Made by a program: the position numbers and the translations under genes. From Thermoleophilaceae bacterium (GTDB lineage Bacteria > Actinomycetota > Thermoleophilia > Solirubrobacterales > Thermoleophilaceae), in assembly GCA_014534235.1 (NCBI GenBank), contig JACVRW010000001.1, positions 1-64,000 of the forward strand: DNA of 64,000 nucleotides, in the 5' to 3' direction. A model generated the notes under the pieces. The model saw nothing but the letters and a program-made list of their open reading frames with translations, searched no databases and was not told the origin of the DNA. Positions 1 through 8,031 of the stretch are shown here, piece by piece (positions within the stretch are counted from its first letter, which is position 1; every line of letters starts with the position of its first letter).

Positions 1-1
1 C

Positions 2-295
2 CGTGCCGTCGACGTGGCCGCCGCGCTCGAGGTGCGCGGATACGCGCTGGCCGGCAGGCCGGCGCGACGGCGAAAGCCATGGTCGCGTCACGACGTCCGC
101 GTGGCCGTGGCGGCCACCGCGATCGCCGCCGTCGCGCTCGCCGGTGCCGCGGCGGACGTCGCGCCGGTGACGACCTATCCCACGCTCGAAATGGAAGTCG
201 GTCCCGGGGCGCTGGCGCTGAGCGCCGCCCTGCTCGCGCCGGCCGCCGCCCCGTTCGTGGGTCGCGGCGCGCGTCGTGGAGTGGCCCGTGGCTGA
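2..295 (+). CDS. ecfT: ECF transporter T component, C-terminal part (cut by window start)
   Basis: This is the last ~97 residues of what looks like the energy-coupling-factor transmembrane (T) component, which links the substrate-binding S component to the ATPases. The frame is open from base 2. It contains an ALEVRGY segment resembling the Ala-Arg-Gly coupling helix of T components, followed by a basic linker and two hydrophobic stretches typical of the final membrane helices. The next gene is an ECF-type double ATPase that overlaps its end, which supports the call. The N-terminus lies outside the window, so the full length cannot be judged. Confidence 0.65.
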   Translation, partial: RAVDVAAALEVRGYALAGRPARRRKPWSRHDVRVAVAATAIAAVALAGAAADVAPVTTYPTLEMEVGPGALALSAALLAPAAAPFVGRGARRGVARG

Positions 296-1910
296 GCCCG
301 GCTGCCTGGTGCGCGCCCGGCGCTTCAGCTACCGCTATCCGGAGGCGGCCCGCCCATCTCTGACGGACGTGTCACTCATCGTGGAGCCAGGGACGTTCAC
401 GCTCCTCGCCGGCGCGTCCGGTTCGGGCAAGTCCACGCTCCTGCGCGCGCTCTGCGGGCTCGTGCCGCACTTCCACGGCGGCGAGGCGAGCGGGGAGCTC
501 GAGGTGGGGGAAATGGACGTGCGCGAGCACGGGCCGGGGGAGCTCGCCGCGGTCTGCGGCACCGTCTTCCAGGAGCCCGAGACGCAAGTCGTGCTGGGGG
601 GTGTGCGCGCGGAGCTCGAGCTGCCGCTCGAGCACCGCGGCGAACCGCCCGGCGCGGTGGCCCGGGCTGTCGAGGAGACTGCGCTCGCGCTCGGCGTCGG
701 CCACCTGCTCGACCGCCGCACCGACACGCTCTCGGGCGGTGAGCTCCAGCGCGTCGCGATCGCGGCGGCCATGGTCCATGGCCCCCGGCTGCTGCTCCTC
801 GACGAGCCCACCTCGCAGCTCGATCCCGTCGCCGGCGACGAGCTCGTCTGGCTGCTGCGTCGCCTGAACGAGGACTGGGGGACGGCGGTCGTCATCGCCG
901 AGCATCGCGTCGAGCGCTGCCTCCCGGTCGCCGACCGCGTAATCGCGCTGGTGGACGGGCAGATCGCCTGTGACGCCGCGCCGCCCCGGTTCCTCGAGTG
1001 GGCGGCGGAGAGCGCCCCTGCGCTGACCACGCCCGCGTCACGGTTGTTTTCGCTGGCGGGGCTCCGCCCGCTGCCGACATCGGTCAAGGAAGCGCGCGCC
1101 GGCCTGAGGCGCGCCGGGCTGGCCGCGGCCCGCGACTCGGCGCCGGTGGGCGAGCCGCGCCGACCCGCGGGCCGCCGCCCGTGGCGTCGGCGCCGCGGCC
1201 CGGCGCCCGCACTAGCCTGCCGCGACCTCTGGTACGAGATCGAGGACGGCCCGGCCGTCCTGCGGGGGATCACGCTCGAGCTCCTACCCGGCGTGCGTGT
1301 GGGACTGATGGGGCGCAACGGCGCCGGCAAGAGCACGCTGCTGCGGCTGTTCAAGGGGCTTGCGGAGCCCACCCGCGGGAGCGTGGAGCGCGCGGGTCAG
1401 GTCGCGCTGCTGCTCCAGGACCCGGGCGGCTATCTCATACACGACCACGTGGTCGACGACGCCGGGCCGGCCGGCGTCGCACGGGCCGGCGTCGCCGGCC
1501 GGGAACGGGCGAACCCCCGCGACCTGTCCGGCGGCGAGAGGCAGCGACTCGCGCTCGAGGTGGTCCTTGCCGCCCCGGCCTCCGCGGCGGTGCTGCTCGA
1601 CGAGCCCACCCGAGGGATGGACCGCCTCCACCGAGAAGCGCTCGCCGCCCGCATCCGCGAACTGGCCGGCGGGGGCGCCGGCGTGGTGGTGGCCACGCAC
1701 GACAGCGAGTTCGTTGCCGAGTTCGCCGACCGGGTCGTGTTGCTCGGGCAGGGAGTGGTGATCGCGGATGGGCCGCCGGCCGAGGTCCTAGGCGGCGGCC
1801 GTCACTTCTCCACGGAGGTGGCTCGCGCCACGGACGGCGCCGCGCTGACGCCCGAGCAGGGCGCCGCGGCACTCGCGTTCGCCGATCTCTCGGGCGAGCC
1901 GGTCCAGTGA
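276..1910 (+). CDS. ECF transporter ATPase with two fused ABC domains
   Basis: The protein has 544 residues and two complete ABC ATPase domains in tandem, equivalent to EcfA plus EcfA'. Domain 1 has Walker A GASGSGKST, a Q-loop (FQEPETQ), signature LSGGELQ and Walker B LLLLDEPTS. Domain 2, after a basic linker near residues 280-310, has Walker A GRNGAGKST, signature LSGGERQ and Walker B AVLLDEPTRG. It would power vitamin or metal uptake from the cytoplasmic face. It overlaps ecfT upstream, and its stop overlaps the S-component start (GTGA). An alternative GTG start lies at 288. The substrate is not evident from the ATPase. Confidence 0.9.
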   Translation: MEWPVAEPGCLVRARRFSYRYPEAARPSLTDVSLIVEPGTFTLLAGASGSGKSTLLRALCGLVPHFHGGEASGELEVGEMDVREHGPGELAAVCGTVFQEPETQVVLGGVRAELELPLEHRGEPPGAVARAVEETALALGVGHLLDRRTDTLSGGELQRVAIAAAMVHGPRLLLLDEPTSQLDPVAGDELVWLLRRLNEDWGTAVVIAEHRVERCLPVADRVIALVDGQIACDAAPPRFLEWAAESAPALTTPASRLFSLAGLRPLPTSVKEARAGLRRAGLAAARDSAPVGEPRRPAGRRPWRRRRGPAPALACRDLWYEIEDGPAVLRGITLELLPGVRVGLMGRNGAGKSTLLRLFKGLAEPTRGSVERAGQVALLLQDPGGYLIHDHVVDDAGPAGVARAGVAGRERANPRDLSGGERQRLALEVVLAAPASAAVLLDEPTRGMDRLHREALAARIRELAGGGAGVVVATHDSEFVAEFADRVVLLGQGVVIADGPPAEVLGGGRHFSTEVARATDGAALTPEQGAAALAFADLSGEPVQ

Positions 1911-3931
1911 GCTGGCAGGCGGCGTCCTTCGTCCTGCTCTCGGTCGCGCTCGTCGGCGGCTTCGCCTGGTACGAGCGCGAGAAGCCGCCGGCGCGCGTGC
2001 TTGCGCTGGTCGCCGCGCTCGCGGCGCTGGCGGTGGTGGGGCGGCTCGCCTTTGCGGCGATTCCCAACGTGAAGCCCACCACCGACATCGTTCTCTTTGC
2101 CGGCTACGCGCTCGGCGCGGCGCCGGGCTTCGCGGTCGGCGCGTTGACCGCGGTCGTGTCGAACGTCTTCCTCTCCCAGGGCCCCTGGACCGCCTGGCAG
2201 ATGGCCGGCTGGGGGGCGGTCGGGGTGGCGGGCGCCGTTCTCGCGCGCGTCGTGGGCGAGCGCGATCCGAACCGCTTCGTGCTCGCTGCCGTATGCGCCC
2301 TGGCGGGCCTCGCGTTCGGCGCCTGGATGGACGTCTACCAGTGGACGCTGGCCGTGCGCCAGGACGTCGCGACCTACGTCGCGGTCTCGGGCACGTCGCT
2401 GCCGTACAACCTCGCGCACGCGATCGGGAACTTCCTCTTCTGCCTCCTGATCGGGCCCGCGTTCATCCGGGCGCTTCGGCGCTACCGGCGGCGGCTCGAG
2501 GTGCGCTGGGACACCACGCCGGCTGGGGCGGGCGTCGCGGCCGCGCTCATCGCGCTGGCCGTGGCGTCCGGAATGGGGGATGGGGCGGGCGCGGCGGTGA
2601 ACGCCGAAGGTGGGGGGCAGGCCGACGCCCTCCGGTCCCGCCCGAGCGCCAACGCGGCCGCCGCAGCCACGACGGCGCGGGCCGTCCGCTACCTCCTGCG
2701 CGCCCAGAATCGCGACGGCGGATTTGGCGCGGCGCCCGGCCAGCGCTCCAGCCCGCTCTTCACGGGCTGGGCGGGACTCGGCCTCGCGGCCGCCGGCCGG
2801 AACCCGCGCGACGTCCGCCGCCGCGGCGGCCGCTCGATCACCTCCTATGTCGAGCGCGGCAGCCGTTCGCTGCGCGAGATCGGCGAGATCGAGCGCACGA
2901 TCCTGCTCCTCAAGGCGGCCGGGCTGTCGCCCCGGAGCCTCGGGGGCCGTGACCTCGTGGCGGAGGTCAAGCGCCGGCGGCGGGCGGACGGCTCGATCGC
3001 CGGTTACGTGAGCTACACGGCGTTCGGCATCCTGGCGTTGCGGGCGGCCGGCGAGCCCGCGGGCCGTGCGACCCTCGCCTGGCTCATGCGAGCGCAGAAC
3101 GGTGACGGCGGGTTCGGGGTCGCGCCGTCCGCGGCGAGCGACAGCGACATGACCGGGGCGGTGCTGCAGGCGCTCGCGGTGACCGGTCGCGCCCGGAGCG
3201 GCGCCGCCAGGCGGGCCCTTGAGTATCTCCGCGCAAACCAGGGCGCCGACGGCGGCTTCGCCCAGATGCGGGGGCGCAGCTCCAACGCGCAGTCGACGGC
3301 CTACGCGATCCAGGGCACGGTCGCCGTCGGCGCCGCGGCTGGCGCCGTCCGGCGGGCGGTGTCGTATCTGGCCCGCCTGCAGCGGCCGGACGGGAGCATC
3401 GCCTACTCGAGCACGAGCAGGCAGACGCCGGTCTGGGTGACTGCGCAGGCGCTGGCCGCGATGCGGCGCAAGCCGCTGCCGCTCGCGACGGTGCCCCGAG
3501 AGCGCGCCCGGTCCCGGGCGGCTCCGGCGGCCGCCGCGGGGGCGGGCCCGAGCAAGCGCCGCGGCGGCTCGCGAGGTACTGGGGGTCGCGCTCGTCGAGA
3601 GGTGGCGGCCCCCGGAGGGCCCGCTACGGGCGAGGGGAGCCGCGCCGGTAACCATCAAGACCCCCGCCCTCGCACCAGCGGTGCGGGCACGCGCAAGCGA
3701 GACGGCGACGCGAATGACGGTCCGGCCGTCGAGCCGAGCCCGGCAGGTCCCGCCAATGCGACGGCGGCGCCGCGGCGCAAGGCCGCCGAGGATCGCGACG
3801 CCCCGGCGGAGCGCGGTCTACCGGTCGGTGCCCTCGCGGGCGCGGGTGCACTCACGCTCGCTGTGATCGCTCTGCTGCTCCGGCGAGCGGCGCCGTGGCG
3901 CATGCTGCGCCGGCCCCGCGCCACGCCGTAG
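1907..3931 (+). CDS. ECF S component fused to a squalene-cyclase/prenyltransferase-like alpha-alpha toroid
   Basis: The protein has 674 residues; the GTG start overlaps the stop of the ATPase gene. Residues ~1-200 form about six membrane helices like an ECF substrate-specific subunit. After a further hydrophobic segment (~residues 205-225), residues ~240-520 carry repeats with QNRDGGFG, QNGDGGFG, NQGADGGF and QRPDGSIAY, the alpha/alpha-toroid signature of squalene cyclases, prenyltransferases and transcobalamin-type B12 binders. A Pro/Arg-rich linker follows. A final membrane helix (GALTLAVIALLL) and a basic tail end the protein. The toroid lies between membrane helices, so I infer an extracellular tethered substrate-capture domain, possibly for cobalamin. 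No cyclase DXDD motif was seen. Confidence 0.8.
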   Translation: MSWQAASFVLLSVALVGGFAWYEREKPPARVLALVAALAALAVVGRLAFAAIPNVKPTTDIVLFAGYALGAAPGFAVGALTAVVSNVFLSQGPWTAWQMAGWGAVGVAGAVLARVVGERDPNRFVLAAVCALAGLAFGAWMDVYQWTLAVRQDVATYVAVSGTSLPYNLAHAIGNFLFCLLIGPAFIRALRRYRRRLEVRWDTTPAGAGVAAALIALAVASGMGDGAGAAVNAEGGGQADALRSRPSANAAAAATTARAVRYLLRAQNRDGGFGAAPGQRSSPLFTGWAGLGLAAAGRNPRDVRRRGGRSITSYVERGSRSLREIGEIERTILLLKAAGLSPRSLGGRDLVAEVKRRRRADGSIAGYVSYTAFGILALRAAGEPAGRATLAWLMRAQNGDGGFGVAPSAASDSDMTGAVLQALAVTGRARSGAARRALEYLRANQGADGGFAQMRGRSSNAQSTAYAIQGTVAVGAAAGAVRRAVSYLARLQRPDGSIAYSSTSRQTPVWVTAQALAAMRRKPLPLATVPRERARSRAAPAAAAGAGPSKRRGGSRGTGGRARREVAAPGGPATGEGSRAGNHQDPRPRTSGAGTRKRDGDANDGPAVEPSPAGPANATAAPRRKAAEDRDAPAERGLPVGALAGAGALTLAVIALLLRRAAPWRMLRRPRATP

Positions 3932-3972
3932 CGTCGTTGCACGGCGAGCTCCGCGGCGGACGCCGGGCGGCG

Positions 3973-4101
3973 TCACCGGCGGTGATCCCGCTCGGCGCCG
4001 GCGCAGTGCGTTCCGCAGGACTCGCGACGGTTCCTGAAGACAGTCGTCGCCTCGCCGATACCGGTCGAGGCGCCGGTCACGAGCACGGTTCCGGAGGGCA
4101 T
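3973..4101 (-). pseudogene. N-terminal fragment of a short-chain dehydrogenase
   Basis: An ATG on the minus strand at 4101 opens a 42-codon frame. It begins MPSGTVLVTGASTGIGEAT, the classical SDR nucleotide-binding N-terminus with TGxxxGIG. The similarity stops abruptly after about 18 residues; the rest is unrelated and ends at a stop near 3973. No other part of an SDR is visible nearby. I read it as the stump of a deleted SDR gene between the ECF operon and the nitroreductase. A chance match is unlikely given the exact glycine motif, but the fragment is short. Confidence 0.45.
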
Positions 4102-4134
4102 TCCGGCCCGACCCTATCCGCTAGCGTCGGCGCG

Positions 4135-4644
4135 GTGGAAGTAGCGGAAGCGATCAGGACGCGGCGGACGCACAAGGCGTACGGGAGGGAGCCCGTGCCG
4201 CGCGAGACGCTCGAGGAGTTGTTCGAGCTCGCCCGCTGGGCGCCGAACCACAACCTCACGAATCCTTGGCGATTCCGCGTGCTCGGCCCGCGGTCGCTCG
4301 CTGCCCTGAAGGAGGCCGCCGGCCCGGAGGGCGCCGCGAAGCTCGACCGGGCCCCGACGCTCATCGTGACCAGCGTGGTCCAGTCCGGCGATCCGGTCCA
4401 GGACGAGGAGGACATCTGCTCCGCGGCGGTGGCCAGCTACATCGTGCTGCTCGCCGCGCACGCGCGCGGGCTCGCCGGCTACTGGCGAACACCGGCCGTG
4501 CTCCACACGCCAGACGGTCGCGCCGCCGTCGGCGTGGGTGAGGACGAGCGTGTGCTCGGACTGCTCCACCTGGGGCCTCCGCGCCAGGAGAAGGAACCAC
4601 CCGAGCGGCTGCCGCCCGCCGACTTCGTAACGTTCCTTCCGTGA
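4135..4644 (+). CDS. nitroreductase-family FMN oxidoreductase
   Basis: The protein has 169 residues from a GTG at 4135. The N-terminus has the family pattern AIRTRRTHKAYGREPVP, with the Arg residues that bind FMN phosphate, followed by ARWAPNHNLTNPWRF, which matches the conserved APS.xNxQPWRF segment. The C-terminal part keeps the GLLHLGPP segment. Such proteins are cytoplasmic NAD(P)H:FMN reductases acting on nitroaromatics, quinones or unknown substrates. The gene overlaps glpD downstream by four bases. The frame stays open upstream to 3895, but that extension is not conserved-looking. Confidence 0.85.
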   Translation: MEVAEAIRTRRTHKAYGREPVPRETLEELFELARWAPNHNLTNPWRFRVLGPRSLAALKEAAGPEGAAKLDRAPTLIVTSVVQSGDPVQDEEDICSAAVASYIVLLAAHARGLAGYWRTPAVLHTPDGRAAVGVGEDERVLGLLHLGPPRQEKEPPERLPPADFVTFLP

Positions 4645-6329
4645 TCTCCCGCGCCGACGCAGTCGACGCACTCGAACGCGACTCATTCGACCTGGCCGTG
4701 GTGGGCGGGGGCATCACGGGCGCCGGGGTCGCGCTCGACGCCGCCGCCCGCGGCTACAGCGTGGCTCTGGTCGAGAGGGCCGACTTCGCCGTCGGGACGT
4801 CCAGCCGCTCGTCGAAGCTGATCCACGGCGGGCTGCGGTACCTCCAGAGCTTCGACCTCGGCCTCGTGCGCGAGGCCCTGCTCGAGCGCTCGCTGCTCGT
4901 GAAGCTCGCGCCGCACCTCGTCTCACCGCTGCCCTTCCTCGTGCCCGCCTTCGACGGGCGGCGGCCCGACCGCCTCATGGGCATGGGGCTCAACATGTAC
5001 GACGCCATGTCGTGGCGGCGCGGCCGCGACGAGGACGAGGACTGGAGCCCCACGCGCCACCGGATCATCGGCGGAACCGAGACGGTCGAGATGGTGCCGG
5101 CGCTCGCGGCGCGTGAGCCGAATGCGGCGTACCTCTTCTACGACTGCCAGACGGACGATGCGCGGCTCGTGCTGACGGTGCTCGGCGAGGCCGAGCGCTT
5201 CGGCGCGGTGTGCGCCAACGCCTGCGAGGCCATCGGCCTGGTGGATCGCGCCGGGCGGGCCGCGGGCCTACTGGTGCGCGACACCCTCGGCGGCGGCGAC
5301 TTCGAGCTGACGGCCAGCAACGTGATCAACGCCACGGGGGTGTGGGCCGACCGGCTCCGCCCGGATGAGCTCTACGGGGAGGAGGAGGTCCCGCGGATTC
5401 GACCGAGCCGCGGTACCCACATCGTCCTCCCGCGCGACGCGCTCCCCGTCGAGGCCGGCGTAATCGTCCCGGCGGGCGCCGGCCGATCGATCTTCGCCCT
5501 CCCGTGGCTCGGGCGCACGCTCGTCGGTACCACCGACAACGACTACGCGGGGTCCCTCGAGCACGTGCCGCCGGGCGAGGAGGACGTGGACTACCTCCTG
5601 AGCGCGCTGAACGCGTTCTTCGGCACCTCGCTCAGCGCGGGCGACCTGGCCGGCGCCTACGCCGGTGTACGCCCGCTGATCTCGTCGGGCGACCCGAAGA
5701 AGTCCGTCGACATCTCGCGTAAGGCGGAGCTGTACGAGACGAGCTCGGGCCTCGTGACGATCACCGGCGGCAAGCTGACCACCTGGCGGCGGATGGCGAA
5801 GCTGGCGGTCGACCGTATCGTTGAGCGCGAGGGGCGGGAGGCGCCCTGCCGCACGCACGAGATCCCGCTCGGCGAGCCGGTCGAGCCGGACGCTCTGCCG
5901 GAGGCGGCGGTGGACGGCGACAGCCGGCGGCACCTGGCGCGCCGGTACGGCCACGCCGCGCAGCACGTGATGCGCATGGTGGCCGCCTCCCCGGAGCTTG
6001 GCGAACGCATCAGCCCCGGCCTGCCCGACGTCGCCGCCGAGGCCGCCTACGCCGTCCGGCGCGAGCAGGCGCGCTGCCTGTCCGACGTGCTCCTGCGCCG
6101 CACCCGCGTCGGACTCCTCGACGCCCGCAACTTGACCACCGAGGACGGGGAGGGCCCGCACCGGGCCGCCCGGGCGATGGCGGGGGAGCTCCGGTGGGAC
6201 GAGCCGCGGGTCGAGCGGGAGCTTGCGGAGTGGCGGGAATGCGTGCACGCCGAGGGCCTCGTTCCGGGCGGCACGGCCGCGGAGCGGGACGAGCGGACGC
6301 CGGTCGCCGCCCCCGGGGAGGCCGCGTGA
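4641..6329 (+). CDS. glpD: FAD-dependent glycerol-3-phosphate dehydrogenase
   Basis: The protein has 562 residues, normal for the aerobic GlpD family. It oxidises sn-glycerol 3-phosphate to dihydroxyacetone phosphate and passes the electrons to quinone at the membrane. The N-terminal dinucleotide fold is clear (VVGGGITGAGVALDAAARG, then the SSRSSKLIHGGLRYL motif that contacts FAD). The C-terminal region carries the DAO C-terminal domain (ITGGKLTTWRRMAK and onward). The GTG start overlaps the nitroreductase stop, and its own stop overlaps folP, so the genes are probably co-transcribed. Confidence 0.93.
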   Translation: MISRADAVDALERDSFDLAVVGGGITGAGVALDAAARGYSVALVERADFAVGTSSRSSKLIHGGLRYLQSFDLGLVREALLERSLLVKLAPHLVSPLPFLVPAFDGRRPDRLMGMGLNMYDAMSWRRGRDEDEDWSPTRHRIIGGTETVEMVPALAAREPNAAYLFYDCQTDDARLVLTVLGEAERFGAVCANACEAIGLVDRAGRAAGLLVRDTLGGGDFELTASNVINATGVWADRLRPDELYGEEEVPRIRPSRGTHIVLPRDALPVEAGVIVPAGAGRSIFALPWLGRTLVGTTDNDYAGSLEHVPPGEEDVDYLLSALNAFFGTSLSAGDLAGAYAGVRPLISSGDPKKSVDISRKAELYETSSGLVTITGGKLTTWRRMAKLAVDRIVEREGREAPCRTHEIPLGEPVEPDALPEAAVDGDSRRHLARRYGHAAQHVMRMVAASPELGERISPGLPDVAAEAAYAVRREQARCLSDVLLRRTRVGLLDARNLTTEDGEGPHRAARAMAGELRWDEPRVERELAEWRECVHAEGLVPGGTAAERDERTPVAAPGEAA

Positions 6330-7201
6330 TCCTCCGACTTCGTGACCGCACGCTCGAGCTGCGCCGGCCGGTGCTCATGGGGATCGTCAATGCGACCCCG
6401 GACTCCTTCTCGGACCGACAGGGCCACAAGTCGTCCGCCGAGCTGGCTCGGCGGGCGCTCGCCCAGGTCGCCGCAGGGGCGGCCTTCATCGACGTCGGCG
6501 GAGAGTCCGGCCGGACGGACACCGACGCCGTGCCGGTCGACGAGGAGATCGCGAGGGTGGTCCCGCTCGTCGAGCGGCTCGCCGCGGACGGGGTGACGGT
6601 TTCGGTGGACACCTGGCGTGCGCCGGTCGCCCGCGCCGCGCTCGAGGCGGGCGCGGCCATGATCAACGACGTGAGCGGCCTGTCCGATCCAGGCGTCGCC
6701 GAGGCCTGCGCCCGCTCCCGTGCCGCCCTCGTCGTCACCCACACGCGCCTGCCCCCGAAGAGGAAGGGCTTTCCCGCCTACGCGGACGTGGTGGCGGATG
6801 TGGTCGAGCTGCTCCGCGAACGCGTCGAGGAGGCTCGATCGCAGCGCGTCGCCGCCGAGCAGCTCGTCCTGGACCCCGGGATCGACCTGGCCAAGACGCC
6901 CGCCGAGTCGGTGGAGGTGCTGCGCCGCCTGCCCGAGGTGCGCGCGCTGGGGCGCCCGCTCCTGCTCTCCGTCTCGCGCAAGGACTTCGTGGGCGCGCTC
7001 ACCGAGCGGTCGCCCGCTGCGCGCGGGGCCGGCACGCTCGCGGCGCTCGGCGCCGCCGTGGACGGCGGTGCCGCGATCCTGCGGGTGCACGACGTGTCCG
7101 ACGCCCGCGAGTTCCTGACGGTGCGCGCGGCGCTCAACGGCGACGTGGACGTGCCGGAGGCGCTGCGGCTCGACGCCACGCTCAGGCGGGAGCCGGCGTG
7201 A
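6326..7201 (+). CDS. folP: dihydropteroate synthase family protein (atypical)
   Basis: The protein has 291 residues from a GTG at 6326 that overlaps the glpD stop. It has the pterin-binding TIM-barrel hallmarks: MGIVNATPDSFSD near the N-terminus, FIDVGGES, INDVSG and a late SRKDFVGAL that corresponds to the SRKxxIG loop. It differs from typical FolP in the middle. The usual HM(Q/R)GxP motif reads THTRLPP, and the GIGFGKT loop reads GIDLAKT. It may be the folate enzyme (pterin pyrophosphate plus p-aminobenzoate) or a FolP2-like paralog with another role. Confidence 0.8.
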   Translation: MILRLRDRTLELRRPVLMGIVNATPDSFSDRQGHKSSAELARRALAQVAAGAAFIDVGGESGRTDTDAVPVDEEIARVVPLVERLAADGVTVSVDTWRAPVARAALEAGAAMINDVSGLSDPGVAEACARSRAALVVTHTRLPPKRKGFPAYADVVADVVELLRERVEEARSQRVAAEQLVLDPGIDLAKTPAESVEVLRRLPEVRALGRPLLLSVSRKDFVGALTERSPAARGAGTLAALGAAVDGGAAILRVHDVSDAREFLTVRAALNGDVDVPEALRLDATLRREPA

Positions 7202-7986
7202 CGCCCTTCACGATCGCTCACCTCTCCGACCTGCACTGCGGCTCGCCGTACTTCGTGCCGAGCCTGCTCGACCGCGCCCTCGTGGAGGTGAACGAGCTGG
7301 ACCCGGACGTGGTGATCGTGTCCGGCGACCTCACCGGCGAGGGCCTGCGGGGCGAGTTCCAGCAGGCGGCCGAGTACCTCTCGCAGATCGCCTGCGACCG
7401 GATGATCGTGATCCCCGGAAACCACGACTCGCGCAACGTCGGCTACGTGCACTTCGAGGAGCTGTTTGGGGAGCGGCGCTCCGAGGTCCACCTGGACGGC
7501 GTGTCGATCGTCGCGGTCGACTCCACGGAGCCCGACCTCGACCATGGAGTGATCGGGCGAGGCCGCTATGCCTGGATCGAGGAGCAGTTCCTGGAGCGCG
7601 AAGCCTTCCTGCGGATCTTCGTACTCCACCACCACCTGCTGCCGGTGCCGGGGACGGGCCGCGAGCGCAACGTCGTCCACGACGCCGGCGACACCCTCGA
7701 GTGCCTCCAGCGGGCGGGCGTGCACCTCGTGCTGTCCGGCCACAAGCATGTGCCGTACGCCTGGCGGCTCGAGAACCTGTTCGTGGTGAACGCCGGGACG
7801 GTCTCCACGACGCGCCTGCGCGGGAAGACGAAGCCCTGTTACAACCTGATCGAGGCGAGCCCCGAGCGGGTCACGGTCTTCCGCAAGTACCCCTTCCACT
7901 CACAGGACGCGATCATCTCTTTCGACCCGCGGACGTATGAGTACGAGAAGGACCAGTCGCTGTTGGGCGAGACCGCGCACGGCTGA
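7198..7986 (+). CDS. calcineurin-like metallophosphoesterase
   Basis: The protein has 262 residues with all metallophosphoesterase motifs in order: HLSDLHCG, SGDLTGEG, PGNHDSRN, LHHHLLP and SGHKHVP. This dinuclear-metal fold hydrolyses phosphomonoesters or phosphodiesters; class III cyclic-nucleotide phosphodiesterases and related enzymes share it. The substrate cannot be told from sequence. It overlaps folP by four bases and sits just upstream of the cyclic diphosphoglycerate genes. A role in turning over a phosphorylated metabolite of that pathway is possible but unproven. Confidence 0.85.
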   Translation: MTPFTIAHLSDLHCGSPYFVPSLLDRALVEVNELDPDVVIVSGDLTGEGLRGEFQQAAEYLSQIACDRMIVIPGNHDSRNVGYVHFEELFGERRSEVHLDGVSIVAVDSTEPDLDHGVIGRGRYAWIEEQFLEREAFLRIFVLHHHLLPVPGTGRERNVVHDAGDTLECLQRAGVHLVLSGHKHVPYAWRLENLFVVNAGTVSTTRLRGKTKPCYNLIEASPERVTVFRKYPFHSQDAIISFDPRTYEYEKDQSLLGETAHG

Positions 7987-8031
7987 GCCTTCGCGATCGA
8001 GCTGGAGCCACCTCGGCCGGGGAACGAGCGC

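Noticed and set aside
998..1906. N-terminal extension of the S-component frame inside the ATPase gene
   Set aside because: The translation is Arg/Pro-rich shadow sequence of the ATPase gene. The GTG at 1907 overlaps the ATPase stop in the usual operon style.
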